Made by a program: the position numbers and the translations under genes | NCBI GenBank assembly: GCA_016946835.1 | Contig: JACVTC010000018.1 | Coordinates: 901,501-965,500 of the forward strand | DNA length: 64,000 nucleotides | Source: Neocallimastix lanati (nom. inval.) | Taxonomy: Eukaryota; Neocallimastigomycota; Neocallimastigomycetes; Neocallimastigales; Neocallimastigaceae | Reading direction: 5' to 3' | The notes under the pieces: model-generated | The model's database searches: none | Seen by the model: only the letters and a program-made list of their open reading frames with translations | What the model was told of the DNA's origin: nothing | Shown: piece by piece, positions 36,256-47,560 of the stretch | Layout of the letters: the number at the start of each line of letters is the position of its first letter | How positions within the stretch are numbered: the first letter of the stretch is position 1

Positions 36256-37010
36256 TATTATTGAAAATTTAATAGTTAATAATTAAAAATAAATAATAAA
36301 TATTTATTATTGAATAATTAATTATAAATTTTTAATATTTATTATTTATTATGAATCAATCTAATCCATTTTTTTTAAAAAAATAAAAAAAAAAAATTTA
36401 AATTTTTAATAGTAAATTTATAAAATATTAATAAAAAAAGTATTTTATAATATGATTAAAGTTTAAAATTATTTGAGACTATAAATATCCTTTGAAACTT
36501 CAAAAGTGAATATTTCCAATAAGCAATTCAACAATTAAATATTCCACTTTATGTTTAATTTATCATTTTAATTATTTATACCTTTATCTTTTTTTCATTT
36601 TTTTTTCTTTCTTTTTTTTTTTTTTTTTTTGTTCTTGAATAGCTTTTTACATAATATTTTAATTCGTTCTTTTGGGTTGTCGAAGATAATTAATATTTTT
36701 TTTATTTTTAAAAGTCATTAAGGCAAAAAAAAATGTTTTGTAAAAAAAAATTTTTAAGGTAAGAATGAAAATTTGTTATTTATATTACAAAAGATATAAA
36801 AATAATTTATAAAAGTAGTTTATAAATTCATTAGTTACTAAAAATAAAAACTAGTTTTTAAACGTATTTTAAATAGTTAATAAATCATTTTTTATTTTTA
36901 TTTTATTTATTTTTAATTCAATTATTAATAACGAATAATTATAATTTAATCTAATTAATTTTATTTTATTTCATATATATATAATGATATATATATTTTT
37001 TTATTTTTAA
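36256..37010. other. A+T-rich region upstream of the scaffoldin-like gene
   Basis: Presumed promoter and 5' untranslated region of the gene starting at 37011. It has an interrupted T tract at 36596-36630 and TATA-like sequence (ATATATATAATGATATATAT) about 35 bp before the start codon. No specific operator can be called. Confidence 0.35.
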
Positions 37011-38119
37011 ATGATAAAAAGTCTTATTGGACTTTTAATTTTAGGATGTAAATACGTAAAGTCAGAAGAAGTTGGTAAGAATTAAAATTATAAGAAATGT
37101 TGAATCACTTTATAATGTTTTAGTAATTAAAATTATTTAAATCAAACATAAAATGAACAATCGAATTTTTAATGAAAAGAATGAATTTTTGAATACTAGA
37201 AACAATTTTTTTTTTTAAATTTTAAAAATAAAAAAAATGCTTCTAACAAAAAGTTTTTTTTATTTTACTTTTTATTGAAATTATTCAAAATATACCAATA
37301 TAAAATATTAAATTTTAATGTAAAGTCGAGCTTCCTGCCTGTACTGGGGTAAATATGGATCAAACACAAGCAAATGGAGATATAACTACTTACTGTATAA
37401 AAAGTAATATTATTTATGGAGTCACTGCAGTAGCTGCCGTTAATTATGTTAAAAAACTTACAGATGCTCCTGGCATTCATGTTTTTATTAAAACTAGTGA
37501 TGATGCTACTTCAGAAGTGGACCTATATGATGAAAGCGTCAGTATTGCCTCTGTTGATGTTGCTAAATTAGCTCTCTATAATTGTAATGGTAGTAAATGC
37601 GAAGCCGCCTATGGTTACGTCAAGATTGGAGCAGCTTATTATTCAGTGACGACCGGTACAGGACCTGCTGTAGCTGCGACTGATGATAGTAAAGTTGGTG
37701 TTCTCAAAACAACCAATGTAGTTAATTTAGGAGACAATGGAGATATTCCGTTTTCCAGTGATGATTCCCTTCGATACTATAAATTAGATGGAACCGTGGA
37801 TGGATCTAATCCATTTACTAAGACTACCACAGGTAACGTTATTATAGAAGCTGGAAGATTTGCCATCGTTACAAATGCTATCACCAAAGGTAATAAACTA
37901 ACCCTTTTATTGTATTTTTTAATTTTTATTTTTATTTTTTTTTTTATTTTTTATTAATAAAAAAAAATGTTTTATTTTATGTAATTTTTTTTTTTTTTTT
38001 TTTTTTTTTTTTGAAGTAAATGAATTTTTTTTCTTTTATTTTAGCAAAAAAAAAAAAAATAAAGTGAAATAGTTAAGAAGACTCTCGCTTATTTCAATAT
38101 AATTTTTATTAATGATATC

Positions 38120-38151
<32 letters not shown>

Positions 38152-40238
38152 TATTTATTATTTATATACTTTTAATCCTTATTCGATAGCTTTATTGACC
38201 TGTACGACCGCTCAAGCTACATATACCGATGGTAATTCTCTAACCGCTGAAACGTACTGTCTTCATAATAACGCGATTTATGCAATTGCTAGTTCTCAAA
38301 AGGAAGCACTGGCTGCAGGTATCTATGCCTTTTCTATTATTGATGGAGTTGCAACCAAAGTAACTTTAGGTGGAACGGATGCATCCAGCCCTGATAATAT
38401 TGCTCTCTATCAATGTTCTGGGGATTCTGTCACCTGTACGAAGACGTATGGTTACATCTACACTGGAGGATCAGATGGAAATACTCCTACTTATATTAAT
38501 GTTGATGCTAGTGGAACTACAGCAGCAGCAGAAACTACAACATGTTCAGATGCAAACCATATCGGTAAACTGCATACAGATTATACTATCTCTATCTATG
38601 ATGGCCAGGCCCTGTATACAAAAGTTATATCGGCTGCGGGTACAAATTATTATCTTATGTCGAATAAGGCTGGAAATATCTTCACGAGGACCTTGGCGGA
38701 TTCCAATAGTATCATCCTTACTGCCGATCAATATGCCATCTATAAAAATATGGTTGGGGAAGGGGTACAGCTCTATCAACTCGCCTCTGGAGTGTTGACC
38801 GCCGTTGACCCTAGCAAAACGGCTATCGATACCAACAATAAGTATCGTATTTTGGACTGTAATCGTGACAGTGAATGCCAATCGGTTCCCGGTTATATTA
38901 TGCAAAAGATAAATTCCGATGCGGCAAAATATTTTAAGGTTTCAGACGATGGAACGACTGTGGAATTAACAGAAGGTGAAGCGCTAATTGATGGAGGAGA
39001 AAGAGCCGTCGCAGAAATTTGTGCGGAAAACGTTGGAAAGCTCTATACTAAGACTGGAGGATTATACCTCTGTCTAACCCCTAAGCTCAGTGTAGCAATG
39101 CCCACCGGTGGCAACAGCAAAACATATTTGATGTCGAACGTGAAAGACAATATATTCACCGGAGCCACAGAGGATGATCATACGATCATGATTAAGGCCT
39201 CTCCTTACCTCTTTTCCTTCTACCCCGTCGAAGCCGGCGTTCACACCGTGAAGGTAACCACCGCCACCAATGAAGTCTCAGCTCCTCTCAGCTTATCGGC
39301 TGCCATTGACGTCAGCGATGCCGGGACCTCTCCGGTTTTCCTTTACGATTGTAGCAGCGATAGCGTCTGTGCCGTCACCTCCGGGGTGATTTATGATACC
39401 AGCAAGTATTATACGGTTAAGATGGATGGAGGGGTAACAGAGGCTACCCCTAATGCAGGATCGGCAGCAATAACGGAATGTACCAGTTTTGTCGGAAAAC
39501 TATTCACATTAGGAGGGGTAACGTATGTCTGTTTAAATGCGGAAAAGGGGGCTCCCATGTCAACGACTACCTCTTCCTCAGCAGCCAGCCTCACCTATCT
39601 GATGACCAATGAAGCCAGTAATGTGATTACGGCGGTGGAAGCCAAAGCCAATTCGATAGTAATTAAAACCAGTTACCACACCTTCAGCCAGGTTCAGATG
39701 GTGGATGGTGTGCATGCTCTCGAAGTCGACGCCGACATGGGATGTATTGAAGACACCCTAGGTTCGGAGGGATCAGTAACTACGGCTACCAATTTACAAC
39801 TTTTTAATTGTATTGATAGTGACTGTCAACGTACCTATGGATATGTAATCATTGGAACAAACTTTTACACAGTAACTGCTCAAACAGGTACTGATGCCAC
39901 GGAAACTGAAATTTCAGGCCATACTGGAAGTTGTGTCACAAATAGTATAGGAACTGTATATAAAAATGTTAATCTTTTACTATGTTTAGATTATGTAGAT
40001 GATACTCCTGTTCCTTCTAAAGCCCTTGATGCCGCAGAAGAAGTGAACTATTTAATGGCAAATACAGCCAATAATGTTTTCACTTATATCACGGATGCAA
40101 CTGAAAATGCCAAATTTATCATCATAAAAGCTGTTCCTAATGCCTTCGTATTCAATAACGTCATTGAAGGTAATTTAAAAATAAATAAATAGATAAATAA
40201 ATAAATAAAAATATAAATATAGATAAATAGACATATAC

Positions 40239-40282
<44 letters not shown>

Positions 40283-43200
40283 TTTAGATGAAATTATTTT
40301 TAAAAATAAAAAATAATTTTTATTTTTAAAAAATAATTTTTATTTTTAAAAAATAATTTATTTTACAAAATAATTTTTTTTTTTGATATAGAGAAGAATT
40401 AAAATATAAAAAAAAAATTGAAATTTTTTTTTTTAATATAAAGTATTTTTATATTATTAAATATTTTTAAAAGAATTTTTTTTTTTTAATATTAAATATT
40501 TTTATTTTTAGTATTATTTTTATTTTTTTTTTTAAAAAAAAATTTTTTTTTAATATTTTAAAATTGATTAAAAATTAATAGATTAAAGAGAAAAAAAAAA
40601 TTTTTTTTTTAATATTTTATAAAATTTTATTTATTTATAAAACAATTATCTATTTAAAAATTATATAATCATTGATAAAACAGGTGGCAAATATTGTGTT
40701 GATACGTCTACTTTAGTAGCTACTACTACTAAGCCTTGTGCTGCTGAGGTCTATACTTGTGAAACTGATGGTATTTGTGTGAAAGATCAAACAGAAGGTA
40801 ATTTATGATTGATTTTATTTAGAAGTTTTTTTTTTTTAAATAATCCATAATATGGCTCTCTTTACTTTTTTTTTTAATTGATTATAAAAAAAAAACATTT
40901 TGTATGTTGAAGGATATTAAAAATAAAAATTAAATATTAAAATATTTAATTTTTATTTTAAAATTTAAATTTATTTATTTTTATATATGATGATTTGTTG
41001 ATTTGTTTTTATATTTTTAATTATTTTTTTATAAAAATAATGAAATCTTAATAATTTTTATTAATATATTTTATAATGAAAAATATTATTTAATGAATTT
41101 TTAGAAACTTGTACATTTGAGGCAGCAGGCGGTACCTTCTCCAATTGTAAGTATATTTTAAAATAGGTTATAATGAACTTATATAAACATTTAATTATAT
41201 ATAAATTTATATTATCTTATTAAAATATCTAATTTTATTTTTTTTATATTTATATGAACATACTTAATCCAATAAATTTTATTTAATAGGTGCCAATAAA
41301 AAATACCATTTAGCTAGTGCTAAATGTGCTCAAGGTACAGCTTGTACACTTGGCTCTGGTAAATTTTTGTTTAGTTGCAGTGCTGCAGATACATGTAAAG
41401 AAGAAACCACCGCCGGTTATTATCTTAATGCAGAGGTGCAAGAGCTTTACGAATGTACTGGATCCGGATCTTGTGAGCTTATTTCCTCTCCATTGGATGG
41501 TTACTACATCAACAAAGACGATGGTGCTAGTGCTTCTGCAAATCAAGTCATTACTTGTAATGATGGCAATTGTTCCGTGGTTACCGTTACACCGACTACT
41601 TGTGGTGAAAACGATATAGGAAAAGTTATCTACAATAGTGGAGTAAAAATATGTTTAGCTGCTTCTGATGCAGATCCTAAAGTTATACCTCAGGTTGATA
41701 GTGACCTCTACAAAGCTATTACCGTCGCTGCTACCGATGATTTCCCTCATGTCACCAATGGTAAAACCGTCTTCGTTAAAATTGGAACCGATGGTAGTGC
41801 CACCATTGAAGATGGTTACTACTTAATAAAAACAGATGATATTCTTACGACTGTGGATAGTACTTCAGACAATAACCAAGGTACTCATCTTTACACTTGT
41901 ACCAGTAATGATTGTGCCTCAGCAGATGTGGCAGGAGCAACGGCTGGCTATTATATTAATGCCGCTAACAAAAAGAACCTCATTCTTTGTGATGGCAGCA
42001 ACAAATGTGAACTTGTGACACCGGCAGTAGGTTACTATAAAACCATCGATGGTGCTGGCAATAAGTATGTTCAATGCACTGGACAGGCAGATGGTTGTGA
42101 AGAGGTTGTTGGATCTGGAACTTGTGACGATGGAACCAACGGTCTTTTAAATGCCTCTTATGAACTTTGTCTCAGTGGCACTACGACAGGTGCGAAAGCA
42201 GCTTTTTCCCCTGGAGCTTATCTTCTTGAAGGTAGTGCCGCAACAGGTATCTTCTACGAAACCCTGAATAGTGGAGCTGATAAAGCTCTATTAAAGGTAA
42301 CCAGCAATGCCATTACCATTGATAAAACAAGTGGCAAATATTATGTTAATAAGACCACTTTAGGAACTACTGATCCAGATTGTGATGAAGTCGATCCATA
42401 TAATTGTAATTCTAGTGGTATTTGTGTGAAAGATCAAACAGGAGGTAATTTATAATTAATTTTATTTAGAAGTTTTATTTTTTTTTTTAAAATATTGCTC
42501 TCTATACTTTTTTTTTTTATTTTTTAATTGATTATAAAAAAAAACATTTTGTATGTTGAAGAATATTAAAAAAAAAAATTAAATATTTTAATATTTTTTT
42601 TGAAATGATCTATCCTTTTTATTATAGGTGGTACTGGACCTGAACCTGAACCAGCAAAAGGTAATTTTTTAATGAGTTTTATATAGAAATATTATTTTTT
42701 TTTTAAGAAATCATTAGTGAAAATGGAATATCTTTACTTTTTTTTTTTTTCTAAATGATGATTATGAAACTTATATTGAAGGATAATAAAAAAAAATTAA
42801 AATATTTATATTTTAAAAAAAAAATTGATCTATCCTTAATCATTAGTATAAAATATATAAATATTGAAAGTTAAATGATAGAGAGAGATCTCTTTTAATT
42901 AAAAAAATATTTATATATACCTATATAATAATAATAATTTATTAAGGATGTATATTTATAAAATATAAATAGTTTATTTTTTATTTTTTATATTTTAAAT
43001 AGTTTAATATTTATCTAAATTATAATGATTAATTTATTTAATATTAAAATTTAAATTTATTTATTTTTATATATGATGATTTGTTGATTTGTTTTTATAT
43101 TTTTAATTATTTTTTTATAAAAATAATGAAATCTTAATAATTTTTATTAATATATTTTATAATTAAAATATTTTATTTAATGAATTTTAAGAAACTTGTA

Positions 43201-46200
43201 CATTTACTAAAGATGGTGGTACCTTCTCTAACTGTAAGTAGATTTAAAAAAAATTTTATTAATAATAATGAAATAAAAATAAATTATAAAATCTTTTTTA
43301 TTCAAATTTTCAAATGGTATAAGTATTAATTTTTTTTTCTCTATATTTGTATTACCATATGAATAAATTAAAATTTCATTATAGGTGCCAATAAAAAATA
43401 CCACATAGCTAATGCCAAATGTACTGCAAGTACTACAGATTGTACATTTGGTTCCGGTGGTTATTTGTTTAGTTGCAGTGATGCCACAACATGCCAAGAA
43501 GTCACCGCCGCCGGATATTATGTTAATGAAGGTACGAAAGAACTCTATACCTGTAGTGGAACCTCTGGACAATGTAGTGCCGTCAATTTAGACAGTGTTA
43601 CCGGAGGAGTGATCGCAAACTATGTGGATCAAGACAAGGCCTTAATCTCCTGTACCTCGGCCAGTTGTACTCGCAAAACCTTTGCATCCGGTTCTTTCAT
43701 CTACTTGGATTACACCTCCATCAGCAGTGGTAAATACACGAAATTGATTACCTGTGGTAAAGGTGGTTGTGCCTCGGCTGCCCCAACCGTGGATGGTTTC
43801 TACTTGGATGCCGCCTCCGCCACCGCGACCGATCCCGTCAAGTACACCAAGTTGATCACCTGTACCGAAAGCAAGTGTACCTCGGAGAACGCCGTCGGAC
43901 CCAATATCCTGTTGGACGCGTCCTCGAAGAACGCCGAAGGCCACTACGAACAACTGATCAAGTGTGTCGAGGGCGAAGACCTCGGCGGTGCTAGTCACGG
44001 TCAAAGCCACGGTCAAAGCCACGGTCAAAGCCACGGCCAGAGCCGCGGTAGTCAATCGAACCCCGGAGCCAAAGGCGATGCCTGTTGGGTCCTAGCACCT
44101 GGCGCCACGGACACCAAGGTAACGCACTACGTTACGGATATTGGCGACCTTGACAATGATGAGACCCTTGGGGATCGTCTAATTACCTGTACGAACGACG
44201 ACGGTTGTAGCATTGAGGAAAAACCAGCGGAAGGATTCTATCTTAGCGGTGATCCCGACGATGCCATGATCATTCGATGTGAGAAGGATGAAGACGGTCA
44301 TGATTGCTACCTGGTAGAGGATCAATCCGACTGTGAAGGGGTCGGAGATATCATCGTTAAAGGTTCGGGAGGCGAAAGAAAGGCCTTCCTTTGTATGACG
44401 GACGACGGAAGTGAAACAACGGAAATTAAGTCGGACACCACGGCTGACGACGAATATGCCACTCTTAATCTAGCAGCTGGTGACACCTTCCCAGGTGTCA
44501 GTGAAGAAGGAGAAATTTGTGTGAAGATCAGTGGCGATGGAAGTGTGGTGAAGGAAGACGATAAAAAAAAATGTCAAGGTAAAATATCTCTCTTTTTCCC
44601 TTACTATTTCTATTGATTTATATATATATATATAACTTTATTTTTTTTTTTTTTTAAAAAAATATTAAAAATAACAATAATAAAAAATAATATATTTAAA
44701 AATAACAATAATAAAAATAATACTAATATCCAAAATTTTTTTCATATAAAATTTAAATTTTTATTTTTAAAGTCACTTGTATCTTTGATGAAACCAGGAA
44801 CACCTTCACGAATTGTAAGTATCGATAGAAATTGATGTATTGGAAGTCATACTTTTTTTAAATTAAAATTCCACCGAAAAGTTGTAATTATTATGAAACT
44901 AACGATTTAATTTTATTTTTTATTTTTATAAATTATAAAAATTGATTTAATAGGTAAAAAGGATACCTACTACTTATTTGGCGCTCAATGTGCTCAGGAT
45001 GCAGAGTGTGCTATTGCTGAGGATGGTAAATATTTGTTTAGTTGTGATGGATACACTTGTACCGAAGTTATCGTCGCCGGTTACTATGTTAATGACGGTA
45101 CAAAAGAACTCTATACCTGTGAGGGAACCTCTGGTTCTTGCAAAGCTGTTGATCTAACCGGTGTGACTGAGAAAGCCTATTTCGTAGGTCCTACCAATAC
45201 CTTAATTACCTGTACCTCCGAAAGTTGTACTAGCAAGGAAGAGAAAGGGGACTTAATCTACTTGGATTACGGTTCCCTTAACGAAGGTAAATACACGAAA
45301 TTGATTACCTGTGGTACAAGTGGTTGTGCCTCGGCTGACCCAACCGTGGATGGTTTCTACCTGGATGCCTCCTCGGCGACTCAGGAAGCCGGTAAGTTCA
45401 CCAAGTTAATTAGTTGTAAGGAAGGAAAGTGTGAATCGGACGATGCCTATGGTCCAAACATTTTGTTGGACGCTTCCTCGCATAAGGGTGATGGTAATTA
45501 CGGAAGACTTATTAAATGTAAGGATGGTAGCGGCAGTGATGGTCATAACAGTGGCGATGGAGTTTTTTCGAATAGTCCATCGAGTAGTGGAGGCAATACA
45601 GTTACTTGTATGATCATGGATGATGCTACCTCAAATGGTGAAGTTAAACATTACATTACTGATATTGATATTGATGATGATACCACAGGTGATCTATTAA
45701 TTACCTGCTCTTCGGGTAGATGTTTCATTGAAGCATCCTTGGGATACTTTATTAATAATGATTCAGATGAAGAGGATATGATTATTCAATGTGAATTGGA
45801 TGAAAAAGAGAACCATGATTGTTTCCTTTTAGAAAATGCCGACCTTAAAGAATGTAAAAATGCAGGAGAAATCATAGTTGATGATAATAAAAAGGTCTCC
45901 CTTTGTATATCGGATGACAGTAGTGAAGCAATGGAAATTAAATCGGATTCTGAGGTTGTTGAATATGTATTTATTAATGTGGAAGATAAAACCTTCCCTG
46001 GAGTCACTGATCCAGGAAATGTATGTGTAAGGATTAGTGGTAGAGAAGGAAGTGTTACGATGGCAGATAATAGTATATGTACCGGTGAAGTCGTTAAGGA
46101 ATGTGAGGTGAGCACGGGTACAAATTGTATAGTTGAAACCTACTATCTAATCGATCCATCGACAAATAAGATTATCAGTACAGGAGAAGGTTCATTATTC

Positions 46201-46746
46201 TATTGTGCCGTTGAAAATGAAGCCTGCACTAAAATCGTCAATACCGGTATCTATATTGATGATAAAGATAATATCTATTCCTGTCAACAGGATACCTGTT
46301 CAAAGAGTGGATATGATGAAACTGCCTGTAGTGCTTCAAAGACCGGAAGAATTATTTATAAAGAGGAAAATAAATCCTTATCCATCTGTATTAATTACAT
46401 TACAACTAGTAAAAAATCAGTAGAAATTGAATTGAGTCTTAGTAATAATGGATATTATGTTGTTGCCGGCAGTGCTGGAAATATATTTACAGGAAACACT
46501 GAAGAATATGCCATAATAAAGATTGACGGACAAGTGATTACGCTCGACTCCAAATACAAGAATAATTCGAAGTATATCTACGCAAATATGAGTGATAATG
46601 GTAAATACAAAATCATGGAAAGTAAAGACAGTTGTCCAAAGAATAATAATGTCATTGATGGTGATAATATTTTAGAACTTAAATGCAAAAATGGCATATG
46701 TGAACAATGCAAAAATGACCAATGTGAAGAACCCGCAAGTCCATAA
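37011..46746 (+). CDS. Scaffoldin-like secreted Cys-rich repeat protein, 11 exons
   Basis: Proposed exons: 37011-37074, 37326-37889, 38190-40169, 40684-40797, 41105-41146, 41290-42444, 42628-42660, 43192-43233, 43385-44578, 44773-44814, 44954-46746. They join in frame to 2340 residues ending at TAA 46744-46746. Every intron is phase 1, begins GTAA and ends TAG, CAG or AAG. Exon 1 gives a signal peptide ('MIKSLIGLLILGCKYVKSEE'). The rest is acidic, Cys-rich repeat modules with recurring 'GYY' or 'GFY' and paired cysteines, the pattern I associate with gut-fungal scaffoldins, which bind dockerin-bearing enzymes in cellulosomes. No C-terminal membrane segment is visible; the last residues are Cys/Lys/Glu-rich. 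The gene model is well supported; cohesin function is inferred from family resemblance. Alternative: another secreted wall or adhesion repeat protein. Confidence 0.78.
37326..40169 (+). other. Scaffoldin-like gene, exons 2-3: 'type A' modules
   Basis: Exon 2 (188 codons) and exon 3 (660 codons), about residues 22-869, contain roughly five related modules. Each has a 'Y.C......C....GY' cysteine pair (for example 'LYQCSGDSVTCTKTYGYI' and 'LFNCIDSDCQRTYGYV'), then 'IGKLYT' with 'LCL', then 'YLM.N...N.FT' and a beta-rich 'I.IKA....F' stretch. About 39.1-39.7 kb is clearly richer in G+C and in C-ending codons than the flanking coding sequence. Exon 2 ends at 37889; reading on gives low-complexity peptide, which supports the GTAATA donor there. 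Confidence 0.75.
40684..42444 (+). other. Scaffoldin-like gene, exons 4-6: first 'type B' block
   Basis: Exon 4 encodes 'GGKYCVDTSTL' to 'GICVKDQTEG'; its end is repeated at the end of exon 6 ('GKYYVNKTTL' to 'GICVKDQTGG'). Exon 5 is a 42-bp mini-exon ('TCTFEAAGGTFSN'). Exon 6 (about residues 922-1306) starts 'CANKKYHLASAKCAQGTACT', continues with 'FLFSCSAADTCKEETTAGYY', and has many 'L..C....C' plus 'GYY' units such as 'NLILCDGSNKCELVTPAVGYY', written here in part only. These short units are the closest to the published gut-fungal scaffoldin repeat. Confidence 0.72.
42628..44578 (+). other. Scaffoldin-like gene, exons 7-9: second 'type B' block
   Basis: Exon 7 is a 33-bp Pro/Glu linker ('GGTGPEPEPAK'). 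Exon 8 is a 42-bp mini-exon ('TCTFTKDGGTFSN'), a copy of exon 5. Exon 9 (about residues 1332-1729) starts 'CANKKYHIANAKCTAST' and follows the plan of exon 6, with 'YLDYTSISSGKYTKLITCG' type units. It includes an SHGQ tandem tract and a C/G-rich codon patch (about 43.65-44.4 kb), unlike the A+T-rich codons of exon 6. Confidence 0.72.
43987..44048 (+). repeat. In-frame 12-bp SHGQ tandem repeat
   Basis: Four copies of AGCCACGGTCAA-type units encode SHGQ repeats within exon 9, followed by SRGSQSN. The Ser/His/Gly/Gln-rich tract (about residues 1533-1553) sits between two Cys-rich modules and looks like a flexible linker. The corresponding place in exon 11 is a Ser/Gly/Asn-rich linker without SHGQ. 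Confidence 0.9.
44773..46746 (+). other. Scaffoldin-like gene, exons 10-11: third 'type B' block and C-terminus
   Basis: Exon 10 is the third 42-bp mini-exon ('TCIFDETRNTFTN'). Exon 11 (about residues 1744-2340) starts 'CKKDTYYLFGAQCAQDAECA' and is collinear with exon 9 for about 370 residues, then extends with a region that again contains 'GYYVVAGSAGNIFTG' as in the exon 3 modules. It ends '...CEQCKNDQCEEPASP'. No GPI or transmembrane signal is seen, so the protein may be released, or may be held by partner proteins. Confidence 0.72.
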
Positions 46747-47560
46747 TTATAATTCTTTTTTTTTTTTTTTTTGGAATATTTTAATTCATTAATGAAATTA
46801 TTTAAAAATATAATGTATAATTAAAAATAATATTTAATATAAAATCAATACTAAAAATTTAATTTCTATACGCAAATATTTATAAAAATTAAAATGAAAA
46901 GTAAAAAAAAAAAAAAAATTCATTTTTTAATTTATTATATTTAAAAAAGAAAAAATAATATTTATTTATAAAAATAAAAAAAAAAATATATTTTTTATTT
47001 ATTATATTGAAACTGATTCAAAAAATTTAGGAATTTTTATATATAAAATTTATATTTTTTATTGATTGTATAATAAAACAATAAAAATTTTTTAAATCTT
47101 TTTTTTATTTATTACCTTTTGATAAAATAAAAAAATTTTACCCATAAAAGATTTTTTATACAATTGAAGAGAAAAAGAAAAAAAAAAAAAAATCAGAAAT
47201 CATGTAAAAAAAAATTTTTTTTTTTAAACTTTTTTTTATTTAATTAAAAAATTTTTAATAATAAATAAAATTATTATAAAAAAAATTGGACAAAAAAAAT
47301 TTCTTCAAATGACTTTTCAAACTTTTTTTTTTTATTTTTTTTTATTTTTTTGTGAAACCATTCAAAACTTTAAAAAAATTATTTAAATTTTTTTTTAATT
47401 GAAATTTTAATTAAACTATTTTTAATTTCTTAAAATGGATATAATTTAATTTAATTTTAATTTTTTTAATTAATTAAATAATTTTTGAAATTAAAAAATA
47501 AATTAAAAAAAAATTTAGAAAGTTAAAAAATTAAAAAATTTTATTTTAATTTTATTTTAA
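46747..47560. other. 3' flank, A+T-rich
   Basis: No gene. An 18-base T tract follows the stop codon closely. AATATAATGTATAATTAAAA near 46800 could hold the polyadenylation site, but no standard AATAAA was chosen with confidence. Confidence 0.35.

Noticed and set aside
35974-36264. 96-residue repeat protein
   Set aside because: Translation of the TTTATTA heptamer array.
37355-37957. Exon 2 as a stand-alone 200-residue gene
   Set aside because: The end of that frame runs into a T-rich intron; a GTAATA donor at 37890 and phase-matched exon 3 join it to the large gene, and the upstream signal-peptide exon also matches in phase.
38370-39594. Several plus- and minus-strand frames inside the scaffoldin-like exons (also 41310-41619, 42018, 43228-44055, 45431-46423)
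   Set aside because: They overlap the long exon frames in other frames, lack domains, and codon periodicity favours the scaffoldin frame.
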